The notes under the pieces: generated by a model
Told to the model about the DNA's origin: nothing
The model's input: only the letters and a program-made list of their open reading frames with translations
Database searches by the model: none
Origin: Nostocales cyanobacterium LEGE 11386
GTDB lineage: Bacteria > Cyanobacteriota > Cyanobacteriia > Cyanobacteriales > Nostocaceae
Length of the DNA stretch: 64,000 nt
Reading direction: 5' to 3'
Assembly (NCBI GenBank): GCA_015207155.1
Contig: JADEXK010000003.1
Coordinates: 1 to 64,000 of the forward strand
In this document: in pieces, positions 18,286 to 27,144 of the stretch
Layout: each line of letters opens with the position of its first letter
Position numbering within the stretch: the stretch's first letter is position 1
Translations under genes and position numbers: made by a program

Positions 18286-20568
18286 ATGTGTCCCATCGGT
18301 GTCCGTACTAGTCGTTCAACTCATGCTTTAGAAACAGGTGTAGCCAAGCTTTGGCTAATAATAATTGGTGTAAATCAATACCAAGATGCCCAAATTCCCT
18401 GTTTGCGTTATTCAGCAGGAGATTGTCAAGGTTTGGCAGAAGCATTAAACGCAGCCACCCTGGGATTTCCCCAAAGAGAGGTGATGATTCATCATGATTT
18501 TGCCCAGCAACCACCTCTGCTAAAAAATGTTCGCGCCAGCCTAAAACAAATTGCAGCTGCTACTAAACCGATTGACACGGTTTTATTTTATTTTTCTGGA
18601 CATGGGATGCTAGATGCATCGAGTCAGCAGGTGGTGTTATGTCTGCAAGATACTCAAAAAGATCGTTTACTCAATACTGGTTTGCAGTTGCAGGAATTGT
18701 TGCAACTATTGGAAGATTGTGCTGCTGGGCAACAATTGGTGTGGCTGGATGCTTGTCATAGTGGTGATTTGACGTTATTGGGGGCGAGAGGAGAAGCAGA
18801 TTCTTTATTAAACCCTACCCAAGAATTGGTGGACATTCTCCGCCAACGGGCTGCTAAACGTCAGGGATTCTATGCTTTATTATCGTGCGATCGCGGTCAA
18901 CAATCTTGGGAATTTCCCCAATTAGGACACGGAGTATTTACCTATTATCTCATCCGGGGACTGCGGGGAGAAGCTGCTGATGCCCAAGGTATCATTGAGG
19001 CAGATGGACTTTACAGATATGTCTATCACCAAACACTGACATATATAGATAAGGCTAATCAACAGTTGCGGGTGATTAATCACCTCAAAAAAGGGCGCGG
19101 AGAAACCACAATTCATGGCGAATATCCTTCACAAACACCGAAACGTATTGTGGAAGGGGTAGGTGAGGTAATTTTAGGACTTAAACCCAGCAGTAAGGGT
19201 TCTGTACAGTATCCGCGTCAGTCATTAATTATAGAGGGACTTCCCAAAAGTCAAAATGCATCGGCTTTGAGTAAAATACTGGGTACGGCTGGCGGTTTTG
19301 AGTCGAGTTATTGGACTGTAGGCGAAAACACCACTAGTTCAGATGTCCACAAAGCCATCCAAAAATGTTTGCTATCAGCATCTTTTTCTGAGTCACCCAA
19401 GGATTCTACACATTTAGAAGAATTGTCTACTGTATTTTTATATCTGCGGGGGCAGATTCAAGAAACAGCACAAGGTGAAGGTGTATTTATACTGAATGAT
19501 CGTGTTGTAATTAATCGCGCTTGGTTGAGAAAACAGTTGCGTCGGTGTCAATCGCAACAAATTATTATCTTAGATTGTCCTGTAGGTTTAACATCTGTGC
19601 GGGATTGGGTGGAAGAACTGCAACTAGGATTAGATACGGGACAATGTTTGATTGCTGGTACTGCAACACCTCAAGAAGATGAAAAATTTGCTTCTACTCT
19701 AATAGAAACTCTGAGTCAAACTATTCCAGGATCTGGGTTAACCGCAGCCGGGTTGATTACTCAATTGCAAGTTGAATTGTCAGTTACCGACATTCAATTA
19801 TATTTTTGGTTGTCTGGTTCTCAGGGAATTATTGAAGTTTTTCCAGAAAAAACACTGTTTACAAATGATAGTTTCCAGGAAAAAGTTGAAGATATACCTG
19901 ATGATTTGAGTTCAGCCGTAGGTGCTGATTACACTCAACTACGAGATTTACTTCAAGCTGGGAGATGGTTGGAGGCGGACAAAGAAACCACAAAATTCAT
20001 GTTGCAGGTAGCTGCTAGGGAAGAACAAGGTCACCTGGATTTGCAAAGTTTAGAAAACTTTTCCTGCACTGATTTAACAACTATCGATACTCTCTGGGTC
20101 AAGTATAGTGGTGGACGTTTTGGATTTAGTATACAGCAACGCATTTGGCAAAGCGTTAAAAGTAATTCTGCTGCTGATCCGGTGTTGGCTTTGATAATTG
20201 GTAATGAGAAGGTTGCTGCTGTGGAAACCTGTATTGATTTTGCTAATCGTGTGGGCTGGCGGTTGAAAGATGCTTGGCTTGATTATAGTAATTTGATGTG
20301 GGATGAAGATGCACCTATGGGACTTTTACCTTATTGTGGTTTTTTGGAACAGGTTTGGCGGGTAAAAGTATTAGGTGTGTGGGAATGGCATAGTGCGATC
20401 GCTACGGCTTCTTGGTGGCAATTGTGTGTTAGTCTGTTCTCTCGTGTAGAGGTTTGTGGGTGTTTATCTCACGCAGAGACGCAAAGGCAAGGCAGCGCTT
20501 TCGTGAGGCAGTCCGGTCTTGGTGGTTTCCCCAAAGAGGAACTGCCGAAAGGGTTTCCCGACTTGTAG
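18286..20568 (+). CDS. Caspase-domain protein fused to a GUN4 domain
   Basis: The 760-residue protein starts MCPIGVRTSR and carries a caspase p20-like domain with FYFSGHGM (His) and WLDACHSGD (Cys). A middle region of about 200 residues is shared with the paralogue at 1-2735. Residues from about 545 form a GUN4 domain: DYTQLRDLLQAGRWLEADKET, FMLQVAAREE and IDTLWVKYSGGRFGFSIQQRI. GUN4 binds porphyrins and activates Mg-chelatase; in fusions it may act as a tetrapyrrole sensor. The final 35 or so residues (from about 20466) are encoded by a repeat element and are probably not ancestral. Confidence 0.88.
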   Translation: MCPIGVRTSRSTHALETGVAKLWLIIIGVNQYQDAQIPCLRYSAGDCQGLAEALNAATLGFPQREVMIHHDFAQQPPLLKNVRASLKQIAAATKPIDTVLFYFSGHGMLDASSQQVVLCLQDTQKDRLLNTGLQLQELLQLLEDCAAGQQLVWLDACHSGDLTLLGARGEADSLLNPTQELVDILRQRAAKRQGFYALLSCDRGQQSWEFPQLGHGVFTYYLIRGLRGEAADAQGIIEADGLYRYVYHQTLTYIDKANQQLRVINHLKKGRGETTIHGEYPSQTPKRIVEGVGEVILGLKPSSKGSVQYPRQSLIIEGLPKSQNASALSKILGTAGGFESSYWTVGENTTSSDVHKAIQKCLLSASFSESPKDSTHLEELSTVFLYLRGQIQETAQGEGVFILNDRVVINRAWLRKQLRRCQSQQIIILDCPVGLTSVRDWVEELQLGLDTGQCLIAGTATPQEDEKFASTLIETLSQTIPGSGLTAAGLITQLQVELSVTDIQLYFWLSGSQGIIEVFPEKTLFTNDSFQEKVEDIPDDLSSAVGADYTQLRDLLQAGRWLEADKETTKFMLQVAAREEQGHLDLQSLENFSCTDLTTIDTLWVKYSGGRFGFSIQQRIWQSVKSNSAADPVLALIIGNEKVAAVETCIDFANRVGWRLKDAWLDYSNLMWDEDAPMGLLPYCGFLEQVWRVKVLGVWEWHSAIATASWWQLCVSLFSRVEVCGCLSHAETQRQGSAFVRQSGLGGFPKEELPKGFPDL

Positions 20569-20590
20569 CGACTGCCGCGCAGAGAGTAAG
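20466..20590. repeat. Interspersed repeat supplying the end of the caspase-GUN4 gene
   Basis: The DNA CTCACGCAGAGACGCAAAGG and the following GC-rich stretch (CCGAAAGGGTTTCCCGACTT) belong to a repeat type seen in intergenic DNA of Nostoc relatives. Here it is read in frame and provides the stop codon at 20566-20568. Confidence 0.55.
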
Positions 20591-20612
20591 TTTTTGTCAA
20601 TTCTCTGGTCAA

Positions 20613-21644
20613 TTATTTTGCACGATTACTTAATGTTTCATTAATGGCAATCATTAATAATTTGTTTAGAGGGATTCCCTGTGCTTTCGCCATACAGGAA
20701 ATCACGCTTTTGGGGGCAAAAGAACAATACAACCCGGCTTCTAAGAACCAAGGTTGTCCCTTGGGGTCGATGCGGAAGTCAAATAAACTGTAGTGGCGAC
20801 AACCCAAAGCTTGATGACACTGCTTCGCTACTTGCTGAACCTTTGGGGTAATTGGGTCGTTAGGATCTACAATCCAGGACTTGATATTATCTTTAGCGGC
20901 GAAACGTAAGTTGCCATCATCTGTTTGTTGGAGTTTATCAGCATAGTTGCGGATGGGTCTTGCGTGGGGGTCTACCAGATACTCTTCCAAGGGTAAACCT
21001 ACTAGCTCCCCGTCTTTAGCAATGATACCGCATCTGACTTCCCGACCGAGTTCGATAAATGTTTCTACCAAGACCTCATCTGCATAGGCAAATGCTTTCT
21101 TCAAAGCAGCGTCATACTCAGTAACATCTTTAACTAAGACCACCCCTAAAGAATTGTCAGAACTTACGGGTTTGACTACTGCTGGAGGTGTAATTGTTGG
21201 CACATCTCCTTGGCGGAGCAGTTCTCCACGAGGCACTTTAACCCCTGCTGCTTCGACAATTGCTTTGGCTCTGGCTTTGTGAGCTGCGATCGCCATAATA
21301 TCTGGAGTATTACCGATGTAAGGGATCTTCAGCAGGTCGAATAGGGCGCGGTAGTGAGTCATTCCCGGAATACAAAACATTTGTGGTAACACCAGGTCAA
21401 TGTTTTGCGCTATGAGAAATTGTATGGCATCAGCCAGAGGCATCGGTTTGGCGACAGCGATATCTTCAGGGCTGAGAGAGCGAGGAAATCGCCAGTGGCG
21501 ATCGGGTGTGATATATGCAATCTGAAAGTCATAGCGTGGATCTGTTGTTGCTGTCAGGCAATCTTGGGCGTAAAGGCGCGACAAATCACAGTAAAAATCG
21601 TTGTGTGCAGACCCAACTAAATGAAGAATACGAAGTACTGACAT
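20613..21644 (-). CDS. mysD: MysD, D-Ala-D-Ala ligase-like mycosporine amino acid ligase
   Basis: The 343-residue protein has the D-Ala-D-Ala ligase ATP-grasp fold: TPPAVVKPVSSDNSLGV (ATP-binding lysine), EVLVETFIELGREVRCGI, and SLFDFRIDPKGQPWFLEAG near the C-terminus. In MAA synthesis MysD joins a second amino acid (serine, threonine or another) to mycosporine-glycine, giving shinorine, porphyra-334 or similar sunscreens. This is the alternative to the NRPS-like enzyme used by Anabaena variabilis. It is the last of four mys genes on this strand. The spacer before it is almost entirely a MITE-like element. It is convergent with the caspase-GUN4 gene. Confidence 0.93.
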   Translation of the reverse strand: MSVLRILHLVGSAHNDFYCDLSRLYAQDCLTATTDPRYDFQIAYITPDRHWRFPRSLSPEDIAVAKPMPLADAIQFLIAQNIDLVLPQMFCIPGMTHYRALFDLLKIPYIGNTPDIMAIAAHKARAKAIVEAAGVKVPRGELLRQGDVPTITPPAVVKPVSSDNSLGVVLVKDVTEYDAALKKAFAYADEVLVETFIELGREVRCGIIAKDGELVGLPLEEYLVDPHARPIRNYADKLQQTDDGNLRFAAKDNIKSWIVDPNDPITPKVQQVAKQCHQALGCRHYSLFDFRIDPKGQPWFLEAGLYCSFAPKSVISCMAKAQGIPLNKLLMIAINETLSNRAK

Positions 21645-21684
21645 GATTCTATTTCTTAATTATGTATGTATAGTTTTTTATTTT

Positions 21685-21975
21685 GGTGTTGCATAAATGT
21701 AGGATGATTTTAATAGTTATGTGGGATGGGCATCTTGCCCGTCCCTTGTATTAGTAGGCTACCGTGTACACACATCTCTACAAATGAGAAAGAATAACTC
21801 TCGAAACTCCTTACTCTGCGTTCTCTGCGCCTCTGTGGTTTCAAAAAATCATTAACCGCAGAGGACGCAGAGGGCACAGAGGGGAAAAGATGAAGACTTG
21901 TGGGTACACCGTAGGTATTAGTAGGGCAGGCAAGATGCCTACCCCACAAGAATCATCCCTTGATTCAGCAATGGC
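21685..21975. mobile_element. MITE-like element in the mysC-mysD spacer
   Basis: Ends GGTGTTGC (21685-21692) and GCAATGGC (21968-21975) are diverged forms of the GGCGTTGC/GCAACGCC termini. Flanks TTTATTTT and TTTATTAC match at 6 of 8 bases. The interior carries two further repeats: a GGGCATCTTGCCC palindrome (from 21722, mirrored near 21925) and a large hairpin (CTCTGCGCCTCTGTGGTT with AACCGCAGAGG). Confidence 0.6.
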
Positions 21976-21985
21976 TTTATTACTT

Positions 21986-23380
21986 TTAATCGCCACCTAA
22001 TTCCACCAATTTGCCAATGTTGAAGTCTATTTTTACCCAGCCTTTGAGTTGTTGGAGATTCTTCAGCAAAAGTAAGGGAATCTGCCAATGATGCAAAGTC
22101 AAAAATGGTACAGGGTCATCAAGGCAGTAAATAGCATCAGTGCCGCGTAATAAGGTATTAACCGATGTTTGCAATTGTTTCCAAGAACGAATACCAGTTA
22201 GTCGCCAGATTTCGTGATATATCCAGTAAGTGGGCTTGCTACTTGCTAAGGGTTCCAAAGGTGCAGCTAGGGGAGTTTTACCCAGATATGCGTCTGCAAC
22301 ACCAGGATGATTGTAGAACATGGTGATTGCTGAATGGGTGCGGGGATTGCATTCAATGGCGTAAACTGTACCGTCTTGGGCTTGGATAAAGTCAAAAGAA
22401 ACTTGCCCAGTCAGTCGCAAACTTTTGACGAAGTGTTGCACCCATTCACGAATTTGGGGATTTTCGACGTTTTCATAATTGATTTGAAACGCAGAAGAGT
22501 TGGAACAGCAATGCAATCTTAATTCCCCATCCCGGACTGTACTATGTGTGCATAACTCCTTACCAGGAATAAACTCTTGCATAATCCAAGGTGTTTCTGG
22601 ACTGATGGGTAAGCTGTTGACAAAGGCTGCTGTCTCTTCTGGGGTGTCACAAGGAAGTTTAGTTAAATTTAAGCGACGAACGGAGTCGTAAGCAATATTT
22701 TTCAGAATATATTTGCGGGTTTCTTGACTAAAATCAAAATTGATAACTTGTTGAGGATCTGTGATTTTAAAAGATTTGGGGACAGATAAACCAAGCGATC
22801 GCGCTTTATCTGTAAAGGCAAATTTATCATCTAGCATCTTGGTTATATCTGCATCAAAGTGGAAAACTTCGCAGTATTCTGATAGTGCAGCCTTTGCCAA
22901 AGAGTCATAGTAACTAGCGACAGGACTGCATACAGGTACATAAACGTCAACCTTTTCTTTCTTGACGATTTCTACTAGCGCCTGGATATAGCCTTCTGGG
23001 TCTGATTGTGGTGCAGGTACTGTATAAAAACGACTCACAGCCTGGGAAAATCTATGGCCAGATAACCAGTATTTGTGACCTTCAATCAGAATAACTCTGT
23101 GTCCGGCTGCATGGAAGCAGCGAGCCAGTTGCAATGCTTTGGTCATCTTGGCTCCACTCACCAAGATAGTTTGAGGATGAGCAGCTACGACAGTTTTCGT
23201 AAACGGCGATTGTACAATGCCCCACAACAAAGATATCAACACTATCAAAGCATTGAACGGCAAGGCTATTAATAATAATGTCAGAGTACCGAGAGTCTTG
23301 AATAGAGCTACTATCTTTACCCTCGCACCCGTTGATGATGTTGGAGATTCAGGTAAAGATAAGGAGATTGATTGTGCCAT
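21986..23380 (-). CDS. mysC: MysC, ATP-grasp mycosporine-glycine synthase
   Basis: The 464-residue protein begins with a membrane-like segment (TLTLLLIALPFNALIVLISLLWG, residues about 32-55) and continues as an ATP-grasp ligase: ILVSGAKMTKALQLARCFHAAG, PWIMQEFIPGKELCTH, VSFDFIQAQDG and AIECNPRTHS. MysC activates 4-deoxygadusol by phosphorylation and couples glycine to give mycosporine-glycine. The length and order (A-B-C-D) match known mys clusters. The unusual feature is the long spacers on both sides, each filled by repeat DNA. Confidence 0.94.
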   Translation of the reverse strand: MAQSISLSLPESPTSSTGARVKIVALFKTLGTLTLLLIALPFNALIVLISLLWGIVQSPFTKTVVAAHPQTILVSGAKMTKALQLARCFHAAGHRVILIEGHKYWLSGHRFSQAVSRFYTVPAPQSDPEGYIQALVEIVKKEKVDVYVPVCSPVASYYDSLAKAALSEYCEVFHFDADITKMLDDKFAFTDKARSLGLSVPKSFKITDPQQVINFDFSQETRKYILKNIAYDSVRRLNLTKLPCDTPEETAAFVNSLPISPETPWIMQEFIPGKELCTHSTVRDGELRLHCCSNSSAFQINYENVENPQIREWVQHFVKSLRLTGQVSFDFIQAQDGTVYAIECNPRTHSAITMFYNHPGVADAYLGKTPLAAPLEPLASSKPTYWIYHEIWRLTGIRSWKQLQTSVNTLLRGTDAIYCLDDPVPFLTLHHWQIPLLLLKNLQQLKGWVKIDFNIGKLVELGGD

Positions 23381-23409
23381 AAGTCTATGAAAATAGGGTT
23401 AGTAGGGAG

Positions 23410-23603
23410 TAGCCCTGTCAAAACATTCCTTTTTGCCTCTTGACTCTGTGGCACGGAGACGCTGCGCGAACAAGTCGGCAAAACTGCCCATGGAAGTATC
23501 CTCCTCTGTGTCTCTGTAGTTAAATAAATTACTTTTTAAACCACGGAGGCACAGAGAGCGCTGAGAGAAAAAAGAAAGTTTACGAGTTATCTGGACAGGG
23601 CTA
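23410..23603. mobile_element. MITE-like element in the mysB-mysC spacer
   Basis: The inverted ends TAGCCCTGTC (23410-23419) and GACAGGGCTA (23594-23603) are perfect over 10 bp. They begin and end in TA, as expected for Tc1/IS630-type elements that duplicate TA. The interior has no gene. Confidence 0.6.
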
Positions 23604-23646
23604 GATAAGGAAGCAGGGGAGCAAATTCATCCCCCTCGTCTCTCGA

Positions 23647-24480
23647 TTACGCTACGCGTCTAATCAGCGTGACACCATCTCGTATGGGTAACAAAACTTG
23701 CTCGACACGAGGGTCGGCGGCGACAACTGAGTTAAACTGCGCGATCGCTTCACCGTTGGCGGTGCGTTGTTCTGGTGGTAAGTAAACTTGTCCCTGCAAC
23801 AATGTGTTATCCACGCAGATTAACCCGTCAGGAGCCAGCAAACTACTATCCAAGATGGTCTGGAAGTACTCTACATACTCTTTTTTATCGGCGTCGATGA
23901 AGATTAAATCAAATGATTCTTTGCTGGCTGCTAGCTTGTGGAGTGTCTCTAAAGCAGGTGCTACTTCTACAAGTATTTTTGTGCCATGGGGAGACTCGTT
24001 CAAGCAAGCTTGAGCAAATTGGGCGACATAGGAGTCTACTTCACAACCGATGAGTTGTCCATCGCTGGGTAATGCTTCTGCCATTGCTAAGGCTGAATAC
24101 CCTGTGAACATTCCTACTTCGAGGATGCGTTTTGCCTTGGTCATGTGAACAAACATTTTTAGTGTCTGTCCTTCTAGATGTCCTGAGAGCATCTCTTGCT
24201 CTAGTTGACGCACTGTTTCACCATCACTGAAACGTTTACTCCAGTCTTCTTTACTGGTTTTTCGCGCCAATGCTGCTAATGCGCTCGATTCTGGGGTGGT
24301 GTAATCATCCAGATAGGGATCTAAACCGGCTGCTAATTGCACTCCCTGACGCAGAGAATCTAATATTTCTAGGGGAATGTTACTTTCTTGTGCTAGTTTC
24401 AGGGTTTTCTGTAGCTGGGCTACTAAAATGCTATGTGGCGTGATTGGTCTAGCTGTTTCTCGTCCGACAACACTTGTCAT
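23647..24480 (-). CDS. mysB: MysB, O-methyltransferase
   Basis: The 277-residue protein contains the SAM-binding motif ILEVGMFTGYSALAMAEALP, then FDLIFIDADKKEY and LICVDNTLLQGQV, as in class I O-methyltransferases of the caffeoyl-CoA type. MysB methylates desmethyl-4-deoxygadusol to 4-deoxygadusol, the MAA core. It starts 4 bases after the mysA stop, so the two are tightly coupled. The N-terminus (MTSVVGRETARPIT) is typical. Confidence 0.95.
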   Translation of the reverse strand: MTSVVGRETARPITPHSILVAQLQKTLKLAQESNIPLEILDSLRQGVQLAAGLDPYLDDYTTPESSALAALARKTSKEDWSKRFSDGETVRQLEQEMLSGHLEGQTLKMFVHMTKAKRILEVGMFTGYSALAMAEALPSDGQLIGCEVDSYVAQFAQACLNESPHGTKILVEVAPALETLHKLAASKESFDLIFIDADKKEYVEYFQTILDSSLLAPDGLICVDNTLLQGQVYLPPEQRTANGEAIAQFNSVVAADPRVEQVLLPIRDGVTLIRRVA

Positions 24481-24484
24481 ATCT

Positions 24485-25714
24485 TTACACCCCTAATAGC
24501 TTGGCTTCTTGAGTTTCAATGTATGCGTCAACGCCTTTTCCGCCACGAGGGTATTTAGCGCAAAGACGTTTGTGTTCAGCTAAGGCAGCATCAAGTTCTT
24601 CACGAGTCAGATCATTGACAAAGAAGCACTCACCAATAGGACGAGGCATGGCGGCGCGTTGTTTGCCATCTCGTGTCAGGCTAATAGACTGGGTAGCATA
24701 CCAAAGCAAATCCCCATCTAGTAGAGGATGATCGAGCGATAAACCGATCCGACTCATCAAATCTAGGATGCGATCGCGCTCTTGAGTTGGAATGTAGCCT
24801 CGTTGTGCGGCAATAGTTGCAGACAAAGCCATATCTATATTCACCGCGTGACCATGATAGAGGGGTACTTGAGGCGCTAATTCTAGGGTAGGACTCCAAG
24901 TGTGACCGTAGGCAATGACGCGATCAAGGTCTATTTCATGCAAGTTAGGAGTCTCTAACTCCAGCATGGTTTTGATGGCCTCATAGTTGACTTTATGGGC
25001 AATCTCTTTGAGTTCCGGTGTAGCATTCACATGTCCAAAGTGAGTGGAAAGCAGCTCTTCGCCATACTCGTATAGCAGTTCAAACACTTGTGAGTTAGAA
25101 ACTACAGCAATTTTTACTAACTCTGCCATACCATTGCGAACTTGAGCCGTTGGCAAGGTCTTCAAAAATGAGAAATCTAGGATCACTTTCAAAGGTGCAT
25201 GATATGCTCCCAAGCGGTTTTTCAACTTGCGATGATTAACTGCTACCTTAATCGCTACACCTGCATCAATTAAACCAATCAATGTGGTAGGAATGCGAAT
25301 GTAGTTACTCTTGCGACGGTAAGCAGCGCAAGCAAATCCAGCCACATCAGTAACTAGACCACCACCAACAACTAAAACTGGTTCCTTACGAACTAAGCCA
25401 AAGTCCGAAAAAGCGTCAACAATTTTCTCAAAGGTTGCTAGAGTTTTAGCTGGCTCAGTAATGATGATGGGAAATACAGTGAGTTCAATGTCGTAGTGCC
25501 TAAAATATGACCTGATCTGCTTGCCATAAAGTTCATAGACGTTCGCATCGATCACAGTTAAACAGCGACCAAATTTGGCATAGCTATCGGCAATTTCTCT
25601 GTTTTTGAGATCAAATGCACCGTTCACATAAACAAGACTAAAATCGATTTTTTCGTAACCTTGCACGTGAAATGCAGTTTTTGTAGCTTCAAACGATGCT
25701 TGAACTTTATTCAT
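24485..25714 (-). CDS. mysA: MysA, desmethyl-4-deoxygadusol synthase
   Basis: From ATG 25714 ([17 protein letters not shown]) the protein has 409 residues, like the Anabaena variabilis enzyme; a longer frame to 25846 is leader sequence. It is a sugar-phosphate cyclase of the dehydroquinate synthase fold. NAD-binding and metal regions include [50 protein letters not shown] and [13 protein letters not shown]. It converts sedoheptulose 7-phosphate to desmethyl-4-deoxygadusol. It is the first gene of the mys operon; these clusters are usually induced by UV or salt, but I could not identify the operator. Confidence 0.96.
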   Translation of the reverse strand: MNKVQASFEATKTAFHVQGYEKIDFSLVYVNGAFDLKNREIADSYAKFGRCLTVIDANVYELYGKQIRSYFRHYDIELTVFPIIITEPAKTLATFEKIVDAFSDFGLVRKEPVLVVGGGLVTDVAGFACAAYRRKSNYIRIPTTLIGLIDAGVAIKVAVNHRKLKNRLGAYHAPLKVILDFSFLKTLPTAQVRNGMAELVKIAVVSNSQVFELLYEYGEELLSTHFGHVNATPELKEIAHKVNYEAIKTMLELETPNLHEIDLDRVIAYGHTWSPTLELAPQVPLYHGHAVNIDMALSATIAAQRGYIPTQERDRILDLMSRIGLSLDHPLLDGDLLWYATQSISLTRDGKQRAAMPRPIGECFFVNDLTREELDAALAEHKRLCAKYPRGGKGVDAYIETQEAKLLGV

Positions 25715-25903
25715 GTCTGTTGACCTTATTCCAACTAAAACAATTGTGAGATTGCGGTAATGATTGTGATTTACCCGAAGGCACGCCAGCCGGAAATAAT
25801 GCTCTTTATTATTTAAAATTAAAGGCATTACAAAATAAGCTTTCAATAAAAAAGCTGACTTTTATTACTGACTAGCAAGGTTATAAAACAACACTATTCA
25901 CTA

Positions 25904-25996
25904 GAAATAGTGCTGAGTGAGGAGTAAAAAGTACGGAGGATTATGTTTCTTTCGCCCTTCCCGCAACTTCGCCTCCGTTGGAGACTCACGTTATAC
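25904..25996. repeat. Interspersed repeat with GGAGACTCAC end, copy 1
   Basis: The order is GAAATAGTGCTGAG, then GTAAAAAGTAC, GGAGGATTATGTTTCTTTCG, and TTGGAGACTCACGTTA. Related copies are at 42542-42648 (opposite strand) and 45292-45466. It lies upstream of mysA. Confidence 0.7.
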
Positions 25997-27144
25997 TTAA
26001 TAGCGGCTTTCCGATTGTGCGATTTCTTACAATTTCTGTCCTGGAGAATTGTTCATATCGTTTATCTCCAAGCTTTAATTTGAGATTAGAACCTTCATTA
26101 ATACTAAGTTCGCTGTTTTTTAGCATTACTATCAAACCTTATATCGCTAAACTTGCTACATTCTATTTGGCTGAGAATGACAGTGGACTTTTAGGAAGTT
26201 TATCTGGATTTTAATTAACTCCACTATATTTGTTTCTTACAACTTTCCAACTGTTTGAATTGATAAAAATCCTATCTTAGTACACTACTTATATTGTCTA
26301 TTTCCCGGCTGATATTTGAGATTTCAGGCATGATTAATCCTTAGATAGCTGTGTTTTAGCATTAGTCTCAAACCATAAAATGGCTAAAAATCAAAGATGG
26401 TTCACTACACTCTATTCAGAATGACAATGAATTCCTAATTCATTGAGTCAACTTACTGCTTAGGATTCAACATACCTACCTCAGTAACTCCTGAAAACTC
26501 AGAATTTAAATATATCTGAGCCAATGTATCAAAAGGTTAAGCTTATTAAGAAATGGTTATGCCTAAATACTTTCTAAGTTTGCTTTAATTGGCATTTTAG
26601 CCCTAAGATAGGCTACTTTAGCTTAAAACAGCAAATGATTTACTGGTGAGTAACTTAGAAGCATGATACAAATCATAACATTATAGTAATGTAAATCATA
26701 ACATATGTAAATAAATTCCCATCAATTCATCATCCGGAGTGTACTGGGTAACCAGATTTTTTAACAAAATATGTCTAAAGATAGATATTTAATACAGCAG
26801 ATGTATCTAAGTAGCCATCATGAACTGCATACACCTGGATTAATGAAAATCTATTTTGCTGACTGATTGATTTTTACTCAGCACGGGCTATAAGCACAAC
26901 TATGCCCACAGGCCTGTACAGCACTGTTTCCAGCAAGTAAATTTCTTGGCGGGAATATGGGCAGGTATAAGATTTGAGTGATTTTTTGATTTGTCAATCC
27001 CTAACCACGGAGGCGTAGAGAACATAGTATAGATTTATTTAAGTATATTCAGGAACTTAGAAGAAAGTTAGTACCAGATGTATAATTAGCGCGTCTCCTA
27101 CTTTATAAATAAAGATACATTTTCTGTACCTTAAAAAGAAGCAT
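25997..27144. other. Long intergenic region between mysA and the DUF4912 gene
   Basis: No gene is supported. The stretches 26070-26190 and 26308-26440 are a diverged direct duplication: both contain TTTTAGCATTA, CAAACC, GCTAAA, then AGAATGACA. The rest is AT-rich with short stop-rich frames. It lies upstream of both divergent genes and so should hold both promoters. Confidence 0.5.
26070..26440. repeat. Diverged direct duplication (about 120-130 bp units)
   Basis: Unit 1 is about 26070-26190 and unit 2 about 26308-26440. Conserved landmarks in the same order are TTTGAGATT, TTAATCC/TTAATAC, GCTGT, TTTAGCATTA, CAAACC and AGAATGACA. They look like two relics of one ancestral element. Confidence 0.45.
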
